The translations under genes were made by a program, and so were the position numbers. This document shows positions 47,543-56,612 of a stretch of 64,000 bases of DNA, piece by piece. This DNA is from Parasphingorhabdus halotolerans. GTDB lineage: Bacteria > Pseudomonadota > Alphaproteobacteria > Sphingomonadales > Sphingomonadaceae. Each line of letters opens with the position of its first letter. Position 1 is the stretch's first letter. The notes under the pieces were generated by a model that worked only from the letters and a program-made list of their open reading frames with translations, was not told where the DNA came from and ran no database searches. The stretch lies in contig NZ_CP051217.1 in the NCBI RefSeq assembly GCF_012516475.1, positions 1,550,001-1,614,000 on the forward strand, read 5' to 3'.

Positions 47543-47959
47543 TTAGACCGCATAGGACCGAATGAAATTACCAATATCGTTGTAAATCCGTTCGCGTCCA
47601 CAATCATCGATCATTTCACAAAGCAATGTATCAAATTTAGGCCTGTCTTCATTCGCTACGTACCGTATCATGCAGATTAGCAGTATCTCATCTGCCGTTG
47701 TCGATGGACAGCAACAGCGGCCAACACCAAAACTATCCGGCCAGGCGTGGCCTATTGTCTCAATAAGAATCAAAAACCTGCCCATTGGCGCTTTTCCGCC
47801 AAGCCTTGCCGCAATATCTTTGCGAGCATCAATCCGTTGTTTGTGCGAAGCTATCGCCAGCCGCAAAGCCAATATTATCCGTGCCTCTGCGCTTGGTAAG
47901 GACATGAGATCAGGCATTTCGACCTCCAGGTTCGCAAGGTTAGCAGACCAGATACCCAT
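47543..47959 (-). CDS. Conserved hypothetical protein with CCC-P motif, under a Fur-box promoter
   Basis: A 138-aa protein of unknown function; the ATG at 47959 has GGAG about 8 bases upstream. The helical N-part (EARIILALRLAIASHKQ) is followed by RCCCPSTTADEILLICMIRYV, a Cys-triplet motif that I associate with a sphingomonad-specific DUF family (DUF6628, from memory). Further Cys lie at LLCEMIDDCG. The Cys cluster suggests metal or redox binding. A Fur-type site sits about 40 bases upstream within its promoter, so iron-responsive expression is likely. Confidence 0.72.
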   Translation of the reverse strand: MGIWSANLANLEVEMPDLMSLPSAEARIILALRLAIASHKQRIDARKDIAARLGGKAPMGRFLILIETIGHAWPDSFGVGRCCCPSTTADEILLICMIRYVANEDRPKFDTLLCEMIDDCGRERIYNDIGNFIRSYAV

Positions 47960-47998
47960 TTCATATTCTCCGATTCACAAGTGAGTGTGATATAATAT

Positions 47999-48017
47999 GA
48001 TATTGATAATCATTTGC
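47999..48017 (-). promoter_or_regulatory. Fur box overlapping the promoter of the CCC-P gene
   Basis: GATATTGATAATCATTTGC matches the 19-bp Fur consensus (GATAATGATAATCATTATC) at 16 positions. Read leftward the site lies between TTGCAA (as -35) and TATTAT (as -10), with a 16-base spacer. Repression of the gene at 47543-47959 under iron-replete conditions is inferred. Confidence 0.65.
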
Positions 48018-48134
48018 AATATGTAATTTGCGTTTATTCTGGAACTTGGTGTTTTAGGGTCAGAAGGTTCCAGGTTGGCTATATTCGGAAGAACCACGCT
48101 TGACTAAACCGGCCGTCCCCCACATCTAGCGGCC

Positions 48135-48536
48135 ATGCCGCTTAATATGACCAAAATTGCGTTTCGCAGCGAAAGCCCTGCTACCCTGAGGCGCTGGCTT
48201 GAGTCTCATGCCAACTTGGGCGAAGCGCGGTTGACCACGCGCTATAAGCCAAAGCGGTTTGAGGAAATGAGCGGCGGCTCGTTATTCTGGATTCACCAGA
48301 AGAAATTTGTGGGCCGCAGTCCGCTTATCGGATTTATGGATAATGGCGAAGGCCGCCAATGGATCAGGCTGGAACCCAAGCTGATCGCAGTGCAGCCAAC
48401 CCCGCGCCGCGCGCATCAGGGCTGGCGTTATCTGGAAGAGGCGGATGCGCCTGCTGATCTGGGTGAAGGGGCAGAGGGTGCAGAGGAAATGCCCGCAGAG
48501 ATGCTGGGCGAACTTGCCAATTTAGGGCTGGTTTAG
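48135..48536 (+). CDS. DUF1489-family protein
   Basis: A 133-aa conserved alphaproteobacterial protein of unknown function. Family landmarks are MPLNMTKIAF at the start, TRYKPKRFEEMSGGSLFWIHQKKFVGRSPLIGF (shown in part) and VQPTPRRAHQGWRYLEEADAPADL near the end. The extra acidic tail (GEGAEGAEEMPAE) is variable. It is a single gene, transcribed away from the Fur-box gene. Confidence 0.88.
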   Translation: MPLNMTKIAFRSESPATLRRWLESHANLGEARLTTRYKPKRFEEMSGGSLFWIHQKKFVGRSPLIGFMDNGEGRQWIRLEPKLIAVQPTPRRAHQGWRYLEEADAPADLGEGAEGAEEMPAEMLGELANLGLV

Positions 48537-48820
48537 CGGGCGTTAGCCGCAACTTTTCCTTCAAAATTAAATTTCCAGTCAAATCAATTCCTTAGAGGTT
48601 TTCTCTTCTGGAGAGGCTCCTGAATTATTTCGGGCATATTCATCCGTTTAATGTGAAAATAGGATGAAATCGCCAGTTTTCTGGGAGTTACAGTGTCGAT
48701 TCTATCCAATCGGAGCACGCCGCTTTTGCCTTATTTACAAATCCAGAAGCGTTGATCCTCTCCCCCTAGAATGAGGGCGCTCTTCAGGTCGCATTTCTTT
48801 GAATTTAAGGAGATGTAAGA

Positions 48821-50923
48821 ATGAAATTACCCCATAATGTACCCTGCCCCAACGGCACCGAGCGTGCACGCAAAGCAAAAGAACTGCGCGACAAGGCAAC
48901 CGAAATATCACGCACCCGGCCTCACGCCGCCTCGCGCAACAATGGCGAGGAACTGGACTTTGCCAGCGCAAAATTCCCCTCCAATTTTACCAAAGGATTA
49001 CATCATGACCAATTTGGTATTCTCTCTTTTGGCGACGATTATCGCACGTTTGTCGAGGCAATAAACAGCAGCGATGCAGGGCTGTTTGAAAACCATGTTC
49101 TCGATGCGACCGACCGCGCGACTGAAGCCGGAACGCCAACCTATCAATGCACGCTGAACGGCAACACACCGCAATGGCGCGGCTGGGAAAGCCCTCGCGC
49201 CGGTCATGTTTACGAGCTGCAAGGGCCTGATGCAGACAGTGTTGGCATGGCTCCTGCTCCGCGGATAGGATCATCAGAAAAGGCCGCTGAGGTAGCAGAA
49301 GTATACGCACTAGCGATTTTGCGCGATGTCCCGTTTACTGCGATTTGTGCCGGCGATAGCGCCAAGCAACTTTGCGATGGCAACAAGAATGCGCGGCTCA
49401 ACGGACAGGAAGTTGTTGATGCACTGAATATCATGCCATTTTTCAGCGGCAGCGGCGCAGTGTCTTCAACGCCACCCTATGTCGATGCCAATGGGCTAAA
49501 TAATTTCGAGCGCAATCGCCGCTATGCCCGAACGCAGGACGACAACAATCCTTTCGGCGCGGCGCTAACCACGGAAACCGTTTTTCGTGGCTCCACCAAA
49601 GGCGCGCTGAACGGGCCTTATCTATCACAATTTATGCTCGTCGGTAACACGGCTCTCGCAGGACCGGGCGGCGGCACTGCCAGCTATCCCGGCAAGGCGG
49701 CGGAATATGATCTTCAGGACGGTTTTGTCCGATACGGCAGCTTGTCGATTGACCAGCGCACGACGGTGCACAAGACCTGTCTCGATCACATGACCGATTG
49801 GCCAAGCTGGCTGGATGTCCAAAACGGCGCCAACTTCAGAGGTGCGGATTTGTTCGAGGACAAACGCCGCTTCATCACCACACCGCGCGATCTGGCGACT
49901 TATGTACATTATGATGCGCTCTATGAGGCCTATCTAAACGCAGTGCTGATTATGGATGCGATGGGTGTTCCTGCATCCAAAGGGTTTCCGGAACCCGGTT
50001 TCCGTGAAGGAGGATTGGGATCACCGCGCCGCACAGCGTTCGCCACCTTTGGCGGGCCGCACATTCTTTCGCTGGTCACCGAAGTTGCCACGCGCTGCCT
50101 GAAAGCGGTGCGCAGAGAGAAGTTCAACTATCACCGGCGAGCACGACCCGAGTTGATGGGAGGACGGATGACTCTTATCGAGTGCGGCGAGGCTGCCAAA
50201 CTGGGCGATGCGCAGGCAGCGTTTGAAGCGATGCACGCTGAAATCCCTGATGCGATCAAGACCGCGATCATCGCGCACAATAAGGACCAGAATAAAACCG
50301 CGATGAACAATATGCGAAAGGTCGATTGCGCGGGCGGCAGCACGCCGTTTAGCAATTTCAAGGATTGCAACCTGTTGTTGCCGATGGCGTTCCCTGAAGG
50401 ATCGCCAATGCATCCCGCCTACGGCGCTGGCCATGCCACGGTTGCCGGCGGTTGCGTGACCATGATCAAGGCATTTTTCGAGATGTTCGAGAGCAATGAT
50501 AGCGGTGTCGAACGTCCGCTATTTGACCCGGACTTGGCTTATGTGCCTAATGCCAATGGCAACCGTTTGGTGCAAGATAGCAAGTTTAGCGGCACGCTGA
50601 CTATCCAGGGTGAACTCGACAAGCTGGCGGCTAATATCGCGATTGGCCGGAACATGGCCGGGGTTCATTACTACTCCGATTATTACGACAGCGTACGCAT
50701 GGGTGAACGCGTTGCGGTCGGCATTTTGCTCGAACAAGCGCCGACCTACGGCGATCCCATTGATACAACATTCACCAGTTTTGACGGTGATTTCATATCA
50801 ATCAGTGGGCAAGCAGATGCGGCACCAACGCTGACCATCATCGACCGCGATGGCAAGCAGGTTTCGAACGCAGCATGGTGGTTACGCCATGTTCCCGGAG
50901 AACAGATGATTTTGGGAATGTAA
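48821..50923 (+). CDS. Vanadium-dependent haloperoxidase
   Basis: A 700-aa enzyme that uses peroxide to oxidise halides. AAGGAG lies 7 bases before the ATG. Vanadate-site residues are visible: K434 and R442 in KFNYHRRARPE, G537-H538 in YGAGHAT, R610 and H616 in RNMAGVHYYSD. The Ser of the usual S-G-H is Ala536, as in some bacterial members. The PHP-like order and the HPAYGAGHA motif fit the algal/cyanobacterial bromoperoxidase branch. There is no signal peptide. Such enzymes are frequent in marine bacteria and may serve halogenation, defence or quorum-signal quenching. Confidence 0.88.
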   Translation: MKLPHNVPCPNGTERARKAKELRDKATEISRTRPHAASRNNGEELDFASAKFPSNFTKGLHHDQFGILSFGDDYRTFVEAINSSDAGLFENHVLDATDRATEAGTPTYQCTLNGNTPQWRGWESPRAGHVYELQGPDADSVGMAPAPRIGSSEKAAEVAEVYALAILRDVPFTAICAGDSAKQLCDGNKNARLNGQEVVDALNIMPFFSGSGAVSSTPPYVDANGLNNFERNRRYARTQDDNNPFGAALTTETVFRGSTKGALNGPYLSQFMLVGNTALAGPGGGTASYPGKAAEYDLQDGFVRYGSLSIDQRTTVHKTCLDHMTDWPSWLDVQNGANFRGADLFEDKRRFITTPRDLATYVHYDALYEAYLNAVLIMDAMGVPASKGFPEPGFREGGLGSPRRTAFATFGGPHILSLVTEVATRCLKAVRREKFNYHRRARPELMGGRMTLIECGEAAKLGDAQAAFEAMHAEIPDAIKTAIIAHNKDQNKTAMNNMRKVDCAGGSTPFSNFKDCNLLLPMAFPEGSPMHPAYGAGHATVAGGCVTMIKAFFEMFESNDSGVERPLFDPDLAYVPNANGNRLVQDSKFSGTLTIQGELDKLAANIAIGRNMAGVHYYSDYYDSVRMGERVAVGILLEQAPTYGDPIDTTFTSFDGDFISISGQADAAPTLTIIDRDGKQVSNAAWWLRHVPGEQMILGM

Positions 50924-50982
50924 GTCCGGTTCTCGATAAACAAGAGAGTAGGTCGGAAGAAATTTCGGCCTGCTTCACCATT

Positions 50983-51909
50983 TTACCGTTCCTGTTCATC
51001 TACCCAGTGTTTTAGCAAATTGTAAGCAATCGCAAATGGTGGTGGCGCGATAAAAGGCGCGCTTGCGTCGCCCGCCATTGCAGCTTTCACTTCATCAAGC
51101 GAGAACCAAGCAGCTTCTTCAATTTCGTCCTCGTCCAGCGTCAATGCCGGATCATCAGTCACGCTGGTACAGGCGATCATCAGAGATGACGGGAAAGGCC
51201 ACGGCTGGCTCGCAACATAACGCACGTCGCGCACTTTTATCCCGGCCTCTTCCCACAGTTCCCGCGCCACCGCACCTTCTATGCTCTCGCCCGGTTCCAC
51301 AAAACCGGCAAGCGCAGAAAATCTTTTGGGCGGAAAGCGCGGCTGCCTGCCGAGCAATACTTTTCCTTGGCATTCGGACAGCATGATCGTTACCGGATCG
51401 GTGCGCGGGAAATGTTCTGCGCCGCAGCCACCTTCATCCTTGCCGCAGAGGCGCGCCCAGCCGCCTTTGCGCGATCCAGTGGGATTGCCACATTGTGCGC
51501 AAAACCGATGCCGTGCGTGCCAGTCAACCAGGCTGCGGGCGGTCGCATAAATGGCGGCTTCATTGGGGCGCAAATTGCCCAGCATTTGCCATAGCGCGGG
51601 GTTCGCCGCCGGGCCAGCATCCCCGGCACCGGTAAGTTCTGCGAAATGCGGTACATCGCCATCGATACCGAGCAGCAGCAGATCATTATCAGGTGACGCG
51701 TCAATCACCGCACCCCAACTCAGACTGCCATCCATATCGAAAACCGGATTCAGACCATCCAGTTGCAATAATTTCGCATTCGGCTTCATGAAAGCTGCGC
51801 GCAGTTTTTCGGGGTTCACCCGCACCTGATCCGCCCGATCCATCGTCCCGCCGGAAAAGGTCGGAATAATCGCGCTTAGATCAGATGTCTCAATTGGGCT
51901 AATAGTCAC
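50983..51909 (-). CDS. nudC: NAD(H) pyrophosphatase / RNA decapping Nudix enzyme NudC
   Basis: A 308-aa protein starting at GTG 51909. The zinc ribbon CAQCGNP ... LCGKDEGGCG has four Cys, followed by HFPRTDP, the Nudix box GFVEPGESIEGAVARELWEEAG (all catalytic Glu present) and the NudC-specific SQPWPFPSS. It cleaves NADH and removes NAD caps from RNA. Its start overlaps the stop of the preceding serine hydrolase by one base, and that gene overlaps mutY, so the three form one leftward operon. Confidence 0.95.
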   Translation of the reverse strand: MTISPIETSDLSAIIPTFSGGTMDRADQVRVNPEKLRAAFMKPNAKLLQLDGLNPVFDMDGSLSWGAVIDASPDNDLLLLGIDGDVPHFAELTGAGDAGPAANPALWQMLGNLRPNEAAIYATARSLVDWHARHRFCAQCGNPTGSRKGGWARLCGKDEGGCGAEHFPRTDPVTIMLSECQGKVLLGRQPRFPPKRFSALAGFVEPGESIEGAVARELWEEAGIKVRDVRYVASQPWPFPSSLMIACTSVTDDPALTLDEDEIEEAAWFSLDEVKAAMAGDASAPFIAPPPFAIAYNLLKHWVDEQER

Positions 51910-53246
51910 TAGCTGGTTTTTCCGCCGTCAATTACAGTTTCGCCGGTCAAATCCGCGTAAACATATTTCGGGAAATCCGATTGGAACGGGTAAGTGTTTG
52001 ATGGCATATATTGCGTGTAACCCCCTGCCCGCAATCCGCGGACGGTATCAACAAAGGCCGACGTTCCCGCAGCACCGCCCCAGCCGTATGTTCCAGCTGG
52101 ACTTAGCGGCGTTCCTAGGCCCACGCGGCCGCCGGCGCCAAATCCCTGGTTCACAACCCACGAGCCCTTAACTTCAGCGCCTTCGGGCAGCAAATTCGAC
52201 ATACCCAGTTTCGCGGTTTCAGGCTTCATTATCGTTACCCCGCCACTTGTGCCGAAACCCAGCAGCATTTTCAGGAACTTGTCATAATCGGCCGCCGAAC
52301 TGATCATACCAGCGCCGCCAAAAGCAAAGGCCGGCTTATCGAGATAAATACTCGTCTCAGCAGGATCGATCGGGATCAACGCTCCGGCAAAGGGAGCATA
52401 GTTAGTGGCAAAATCGCCGACGCGGTCTGCAGGCAGCTGGAAGAAGCTGTCTTTCATACCCAGCGGATCGAACATCCGCGCCTGCAGGAATTTGTCGAGC
52501 GGCAAACCGGAAGCGACTTCGACGACATAGCTCAGCAGATCAAGACTGACCGAATAGCTCCATTTCGCGCCTGGTTGGTAAACCAGCGGCAACGAAGCAA
52601 GGTTTTTGGAAAAGGTCTTCGCATCGGGCGTCGGCGCCCCGCCTTCAAAGCCCGGGATAGGCATCCGGCTAACAACGCCCGGCGTAATGCCATTGGCAAG
52701 ATAGGCCTTCAATATCGGCCCCTTGCTGATGATAGAATAGCCAAGGCCGGCGGTATGGGTCAGCAAATGCCGGATGGTAATTTCGATCTTTGCCGGTTCG
52801 GTATCTTCAATTGGACCATTTGGATCCATGAGCACCTGCATATTGGCAAATTCAGGTAATATGTCGGAAAGCGGCTGGTCCATTGTCAGCTTGCCGTCTT
52901 CGATCAACATCATCACCGCCATGCCAGTCACCGGCTTGGTCTGCGAATAGAGCCGCCACAGCGTATTAACATCGACAATTCTTTCGCTGCCGATCGCCTG
53001 CGCGCCTGCGGCAATAACCTGTGGATCGGATTGCCCGAAACCAATTGCAGCAAGCATGCCCGAAACTTTCTTCTCCGCGACATAATCATTGATGATCTTT
53101 GTCAGCCCGGGAAAAGTGGGAGGATCCTGACGCAAAGTCCGTGCAAGAACCGATTGCGGAATACCGGCGAGCAGCGCGCTGACGCCAAACCCGCCCAATA
53201 CGGAACGGCGATCAAATGCGGGCAGCGTTGTCATTTCTTGGGTCAT
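51909..53246 (-). CDS. Exported serine hydrolase (class C beta-lactamase family)
   Basis: A 445-aa enzyme; the ATG at 53246 overlaps the mutY stop (ATGA). The start carries a Tat-like signal, DRRSVLGGFG followed by a hydrophobic stretch. Catalytic S-x-x-K lies in SQTKPVTGMA, and the second motif Y-S-V in WSYSVSLDLL. The third motif is probably W-G-G-A-A near the end. EstB-type esterases and some peptidases share this pattern; the substrate is unknown. It lies between mutY and nudC with one- to four-base overlaps on each side. Confidence 0.85.
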   Translation of the reverse strand: MTQEMTTLPAFDRRSVLGGFGVSALLAGIPQSVLARTLRQDPPTFPGLTKIINDYVAEKKVSGMLAAIGFGQSDPQVIAAGAQAIGSERIVDVNTLWRLYSQTKPVTGMAVMMLIEDGKLTMDQPLSDILPEFANMQVLMDPNGPIEDTEPAKIEITIRHLLTHTAGLGYSIISKGPILKAYLANGITPGVVSRMPIPGFEGGAPTPDAKTFSKNLASLPLVYQPGAKWSYSVSLDLLSYVVEVASGLPLDKFLQARMFDPLGMKDSFFQLPADRVGDFATNYAPFAGALIPIDPAETSIYLDKPAFAFGGAGMISSAADYDKFLKMLLGFGTSGGVTIMKPETAKLGMSNLLPEGAEVKGSWVVNQGFGAGGRVGLGTPLSPAGTYGWGGAAGTSAFVDTVRGLRAGGYTQYMPSNTYPFQSDFPKYVYADLTGETVIDGGKTS

Positions 53247-54337
53247 TCTAGTTCCTCTAATTTCCACTTTACAGCTTTGGCGAACAGCGTTGGCAGGCCA
53301 GCGTCTGTTATTGTTTCCAACGGCCACCAGATACTGTCATTCCAGATATTGTCACCAATGTTAATAGGGATTTTGTCATCTTCCAGCACGGCCATGTCCA
53401 CTTCAAGCGAAAAATGGGTGAAGCTGTGCTGAACGATGTTCTCGCGGATAGTCCACTTGCCTTCGATTGGAAGCTTCGCATGGCCATCTCGCTTTGCCGC
53501 CCAATCATCGCTTGGCAGCGCGCGCATCCCGGCGAGCATCCCTTTTTCCGGACGCGGTTTCAACAATAGCTTCCCGTCCCGCTCAATCCAGAAAAAGCGT
53601 GCCTTGCGAACCGGTTTTGACTTTTTGGGCGGCTTGATCGGAAACCGTTCCACATCGCCTTCTACCAAGGCACGACATTCCAATTGCACCGGGCACAGCA
53701 TGCATTTCGGGTTTTTCGCCGTACAGATAGAAGCGCCGATATCCATGCACGCCTGAGCAAAATCACCCGCGCCTGATTGCGGAGTGAGCTTATCCATAGC
53801 TTGCTTGATCTCTAGTTTGCCCGAAGGGAGCGGCGTATCGATTGCAAAAAGCCGCGCGACCAGACGCTCGATATTGGCATCAACCACGACGGCCCGCTCT
53901 CCAAAAGCAATCGCGGCAATCGCAGCAGCAGTATAGGCACCGACACCGGGAAGCTTGAGAAGCTCAGCCTCGTTTTGAGGAAAGCTCCCGTCCAGTTCTT
54001 CAACAACAAAACGGGCGCATTTGTGCAAATTTCTGGCACGCGCATAATAGCCAAGTCCCGCCCACGCTGCGAGAACATCGGCCTCGTTTGCCTGCGCCAG
54101 ATCTTGGACCTTTGGCCAGCGCATTGTGAACGCCTCAAAATAGGATTTTACCGCAGCAACGGTTGTCTGTTGCAGCATCACTTCCGATAGCCAGACATGA
54201 TAGGGATCGGGTCGTTCGCCTGCTGCTGAACGCAGAGGCGGGACACGCCAGGGCAAATTCCGTGCGTTATCCACATAATGTGCACTGATTTTGGCGGTGA
54301 TTGTTGTACTTTCAACCGCAAACTTGTCGACTGCCAT
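53243..54337 (-). CDS. mutY: A/G-specific adenine glycosylase MutY
   Basis: A 364-aa base-excision repair enzyme that removes adenine opposite 8-oxoguanine. The Met at 54337 (MAVDKF) is chosen as start; longer frames run into the facing gene. Landmarks: EVMLQQTTV with the catalytic Glu, helix-hairpin-helix LKLPGVGAYTAAAI, the Asp in VVDANIERL, the [4Fe-4S] Cys set C-x6-C-x2-C-x5-C in CTAKNPKCMLCPVQLEC, and a C-terminal Nudix-like 8-oxoG domain. It is divergent from the DUF721 gene with 27 bases between. Confidence 0.96.
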   Translation of the reverse strand: MAVDKFAVESTTITAKISAHYVDNARNLPWRVPPLRSAAGERPDPYHVWLSEVMLQQTTVAAVKSYFEAFTMRWPKVQDLAQANEADVLAAWAGLGYYARARNLHKCARFVVEELDGSFPQNEAELLKLPGVGAYTAAAIAAIAFGERAVVVDANIERLVARLFAIDTPLPSGKLEIKQAMDKLTPQSGAGDFAQACMDIGASICTAKNPKCMLCPVQLECRALVEGDVERFPIKPPKKSKPVRKARFFWIERDGKLLLKPRPEKGMLAGMRALPSDDWAAKRDGHAKLPIEGKWTIRENIVQHSFTHFSLEVDMAVLEDDKIPINIGDNIWNDSIWWPLETITDAGLPTLFAKAVKWKLEELE

Positions 54338-54364
54338 AGCCGTGCCATGCCATAAACACTCGCT

Positions 54365-55062
54365 ATGGCGAAGGAAAATGGCACGGATGAGCAGGAGAAA
54401 AACGCTAAACCCGTGCGCGCCGCAAAAATGGCCAAGAAAGCTCCAAAGAAAAATACGCCCAAAAATACCAGAAATATCAGCGCCCAAGAGGTGGCCCAGC
54501 CCGCAGCATTTCCGATTTGATGCCGGAAATTGGCCGTGCCGCTTTTCGCCGTTATGGATTTATCCAAAGCTCGGTGGTCAGCCGCTGGCCGGAAATTGTT
54601 GGCGAGCGATATGCCAATGTGTCCCTGCCCGAATCAATCCGCTTTCCGCGCGGCGAGAAAGAAGGCGGAACGCTGCATCTGCTGGTTTCCGGCGCTCACG
54701 CGACCCTGATGCAACATATTACACCAGAGATAATTGACCGCGTAAACCGCTTCTTCGGCTACGGCGCGGTGAGTCAAGTCCGGTTCAGGCAAGGCGTAGT
54801 AAATGCCGAAAAAGCCAAGGAAAAACGGGTAGTACCGCCGCCATCACTGAAGCCTGCGCCGATCGCGCTGGGTGAAAATTTGCGCGATATCGGTGACCCG
54901 GAATTGAACAGGGTGCTGGAATCGCTAGCATCCGGTATTGCCAAGGCTGAAAGCGCCTCTAAACAGGGCCCGGATAACGAATTGAGCATTGGGATCAAGA
55001 TCGCTGGCAAAATTGGCGGCGGTGACAAACCCCGAGCAGATAACAAGAAGGACGAGTTATGA
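54365..55062 (+). CDS. DUF721-family protein, probable one-base frameshift near the start
   Basis: The DUF721 body (PEIGRAAFRRYGFIQSSVVSRWPEIVG, shown in part, then LHLLVSGAHATLMQHI) is intact to 55062. In its own frame the first start codons are TTG 54517 and ATG 54520, with no ribosome-binding site, and they cut off residues that look conserved (RPRGGPARSISDL). An ATG at 54365 opens a Lys-rich leader in another frame; one extra C in the CCC at 54410-54412 would join them. DUF721 proteins resemble DciA-type helicase loaders. The stop overlaps the next gene (ATGA). Start and frameshift are uncertain. Confidence 0.72.
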
Positions 55063-55757
55063 GATTCGGAGCAGCATATTTTGCTTCAGCGGTGATGGGA
55101 GCGGCGATAGTTTTTGCGGCCCCCGCGACTGCCCAGCAGACCGATTGGACCGCACGCGTCACCCTATCGGACAAGGGTGGGCATGTGCTCGGCAATCCGC
55201 TGGCAAAGCACAGCGTGACTGAATATATGAGCTACACTTGCAGCCATTGCGCGAATTTTGAGGCCCAATCCTATACGCCGCTACGTGCCAGCTTCCTGAA
55301 AAAAGGCGACATCAATTTTGAAGTACGCAATCTGATCCTCAACCCGATTGACCTGTCTGCCGCGATGCTCGCCAGATGTGGCGGGCGAACCAAGTTCTTC
55401 GGCAACCATCGGGCATTTCTGACCTCGCAATCGACATGGATCAAACCCTTTCAATCGCTGACCGCAGAGCAACAAAAATCCCTCGCCGAAGGGACTGTGC
55501 CGGAGCGGCTCAAGAAAATCGCAACAATCGCAGGCTTTTACGGAATCATGCAGAAACGCGGCATTTCCAAAAGCCAGGCCAATGCCTGTCTGGCAGACAA
55601 AAGCGCTCAGGATAAGATTCTAGGCATGACCAAATATGGGACCGAGACGTTGAAGCTGGCGGCAACGCCAAGCTTCGTATTGAACGGCAAGCCTATGGAC
55701 AACGTCCACAACTGGACCGGGCTGCAACAATCACTAATAGCTCTACCAGGCTCATAA
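55059..55757 (+). CDS. DsbA-family thioredoxin-fold protein
   Basis: A 232-aa periplasmic protein. The signal peptide is cut near TAQQ (about residue 25). The active-site CxxC is in YTCSHCANFE (about residues 64-67), followed by VRNLILNP, an inserted helical domain and a cis-Pro loop ATPSFVLNG. This is the DsbA/BdbD-like type with C-S-H-C. It is coupled to the DUF721 gene by ATGA and followed by a paralogue, a conserved sphingomonad arrangement. Confidence 0.9.
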   Translation: MRFGAAYFASAVMGAAIVFAAPATAQQTDWTARVTLSDKGGHVLGNPLAKHSVTEYMSYTCSHCANFEAQSYTPLRASFLKKGDINFEVRNLILNPIDLSAAMLARCGGRTKFFGNHRAFLTSQSTWIKPFQSLTAEQQKSLAEGTVPERLKKIATIAGFYGIMQKRGISKSQANACLADKSAQDKILGMTKYGTETLKLAATPSFVLNGKPMDNVHNWTGLQQSLIALPGS

Positions 55758-55796
55758 ATTCACTGACAAACAAGTTCCAGAAACAGGAAAATATTC

Positions 55797-56537
55797 ATGA
55801 AGAAAATCACTTATTTGGCTCCATTGGCTCTTGCAATGGCTCTCACCGCTTGTGGCGGCGCGGCAGAAACAGAGGGTGCATCATCAGGCGAAGCGGTCGC
55901 CGAGGTTGCAGCTCCTGCCGGTCAGCAATGGTCTGAAGTTGTGGCAAAGACCGACGCTGGCGGCTATGTGATGGGCAACCCTGATGCGCCGATCAAGCTG
56001 GTCGAATATATGTCAATCACCTGTTCGCATTGCGCAACATTTGGCGAGCAAGCGTTTGATTCGATCCGCGATGACTATGTGAATAGCGGGCGTGTGAGCT
56101 TTGAAGTACGCAATTTTGTTCGCGATCCGCTGGATCTCACGGCGGCCATTCTGTCTCGTTGCGGTGGCGAAGGTCCATTTTTTGCATTGACCAAACAGGC
56201 TTTGAACAACCAGACAGCTATGTTTGAAAAAGCCCAGGGAATGGGCGAAGCAACTTACAACGACATTCTCAAATCCGATCCAAACGTGCGTTTTGTGCGG
56301 CTCGCCGAGCAGCTTGAACTCACAAGCTTTTTCCAGCAGCGCGGTGTTTCTGCTGATCAGGCCAAAGCGTGCCTGAGCGATGAGGCGGCTGCTGAAAAAC
56401 TAATGGCCGATACGCAAGTGGCTGTTAAAGACTTTAACATCTCCGGCACGCCGACTTTTCTGCTGAACGGCAAAGTTGTTGAAGGCACAAATTGGCCAAT
56501 GATAGAAACCAAACTGAAAGAGGCTGGCGCGCGCTAG
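55797..56537 (+). CDS. DsbA-family thioredoxin-fold lipoprotein
   Basis: A 246-aa paralogue of the preceding gene with a lipoprotein signal (ALTACGG lipobox near residue 19), so it is membrane-anchored in the periplasm where its neighbour is soluble. An Ala/Glu-rich linker leads to the active site ITCSHCATF and the cis-Pro loop GTPTFLLNG. Probably oxidises or isomerises disulfides of exported proteins. The pair may divide labour by location. Confidence 0.9.
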   Translation: MKKITYLAPLALAMALTACGGAAETEGASSGEAVAEVAAPAGQQWSEVVAKTDAGGYVMGNPDAPIKLVEYMSITCSHCATFGEQAFDSIRDDYVNSGRVSFEVRNFVRDPLDLTAAILSRCGGEGPFFALTKQALNNQTAMFEKAQGMGEATYNDILKSDPNVRFVRLAEQLELTSFFQQRGVSADQAKACLSDEAAAEKLMADTQVAVKDFNISGTPTFLLNGKVVEGTNWPMIETKLKEAGAR

Positions 56538-56612
56538 TTGCAAACGGCAAATAATCTCAACTCGCTTGGGGGAGCGATGATTTGACATATAGAATTTGCA
56601 GATTCCGAACAC

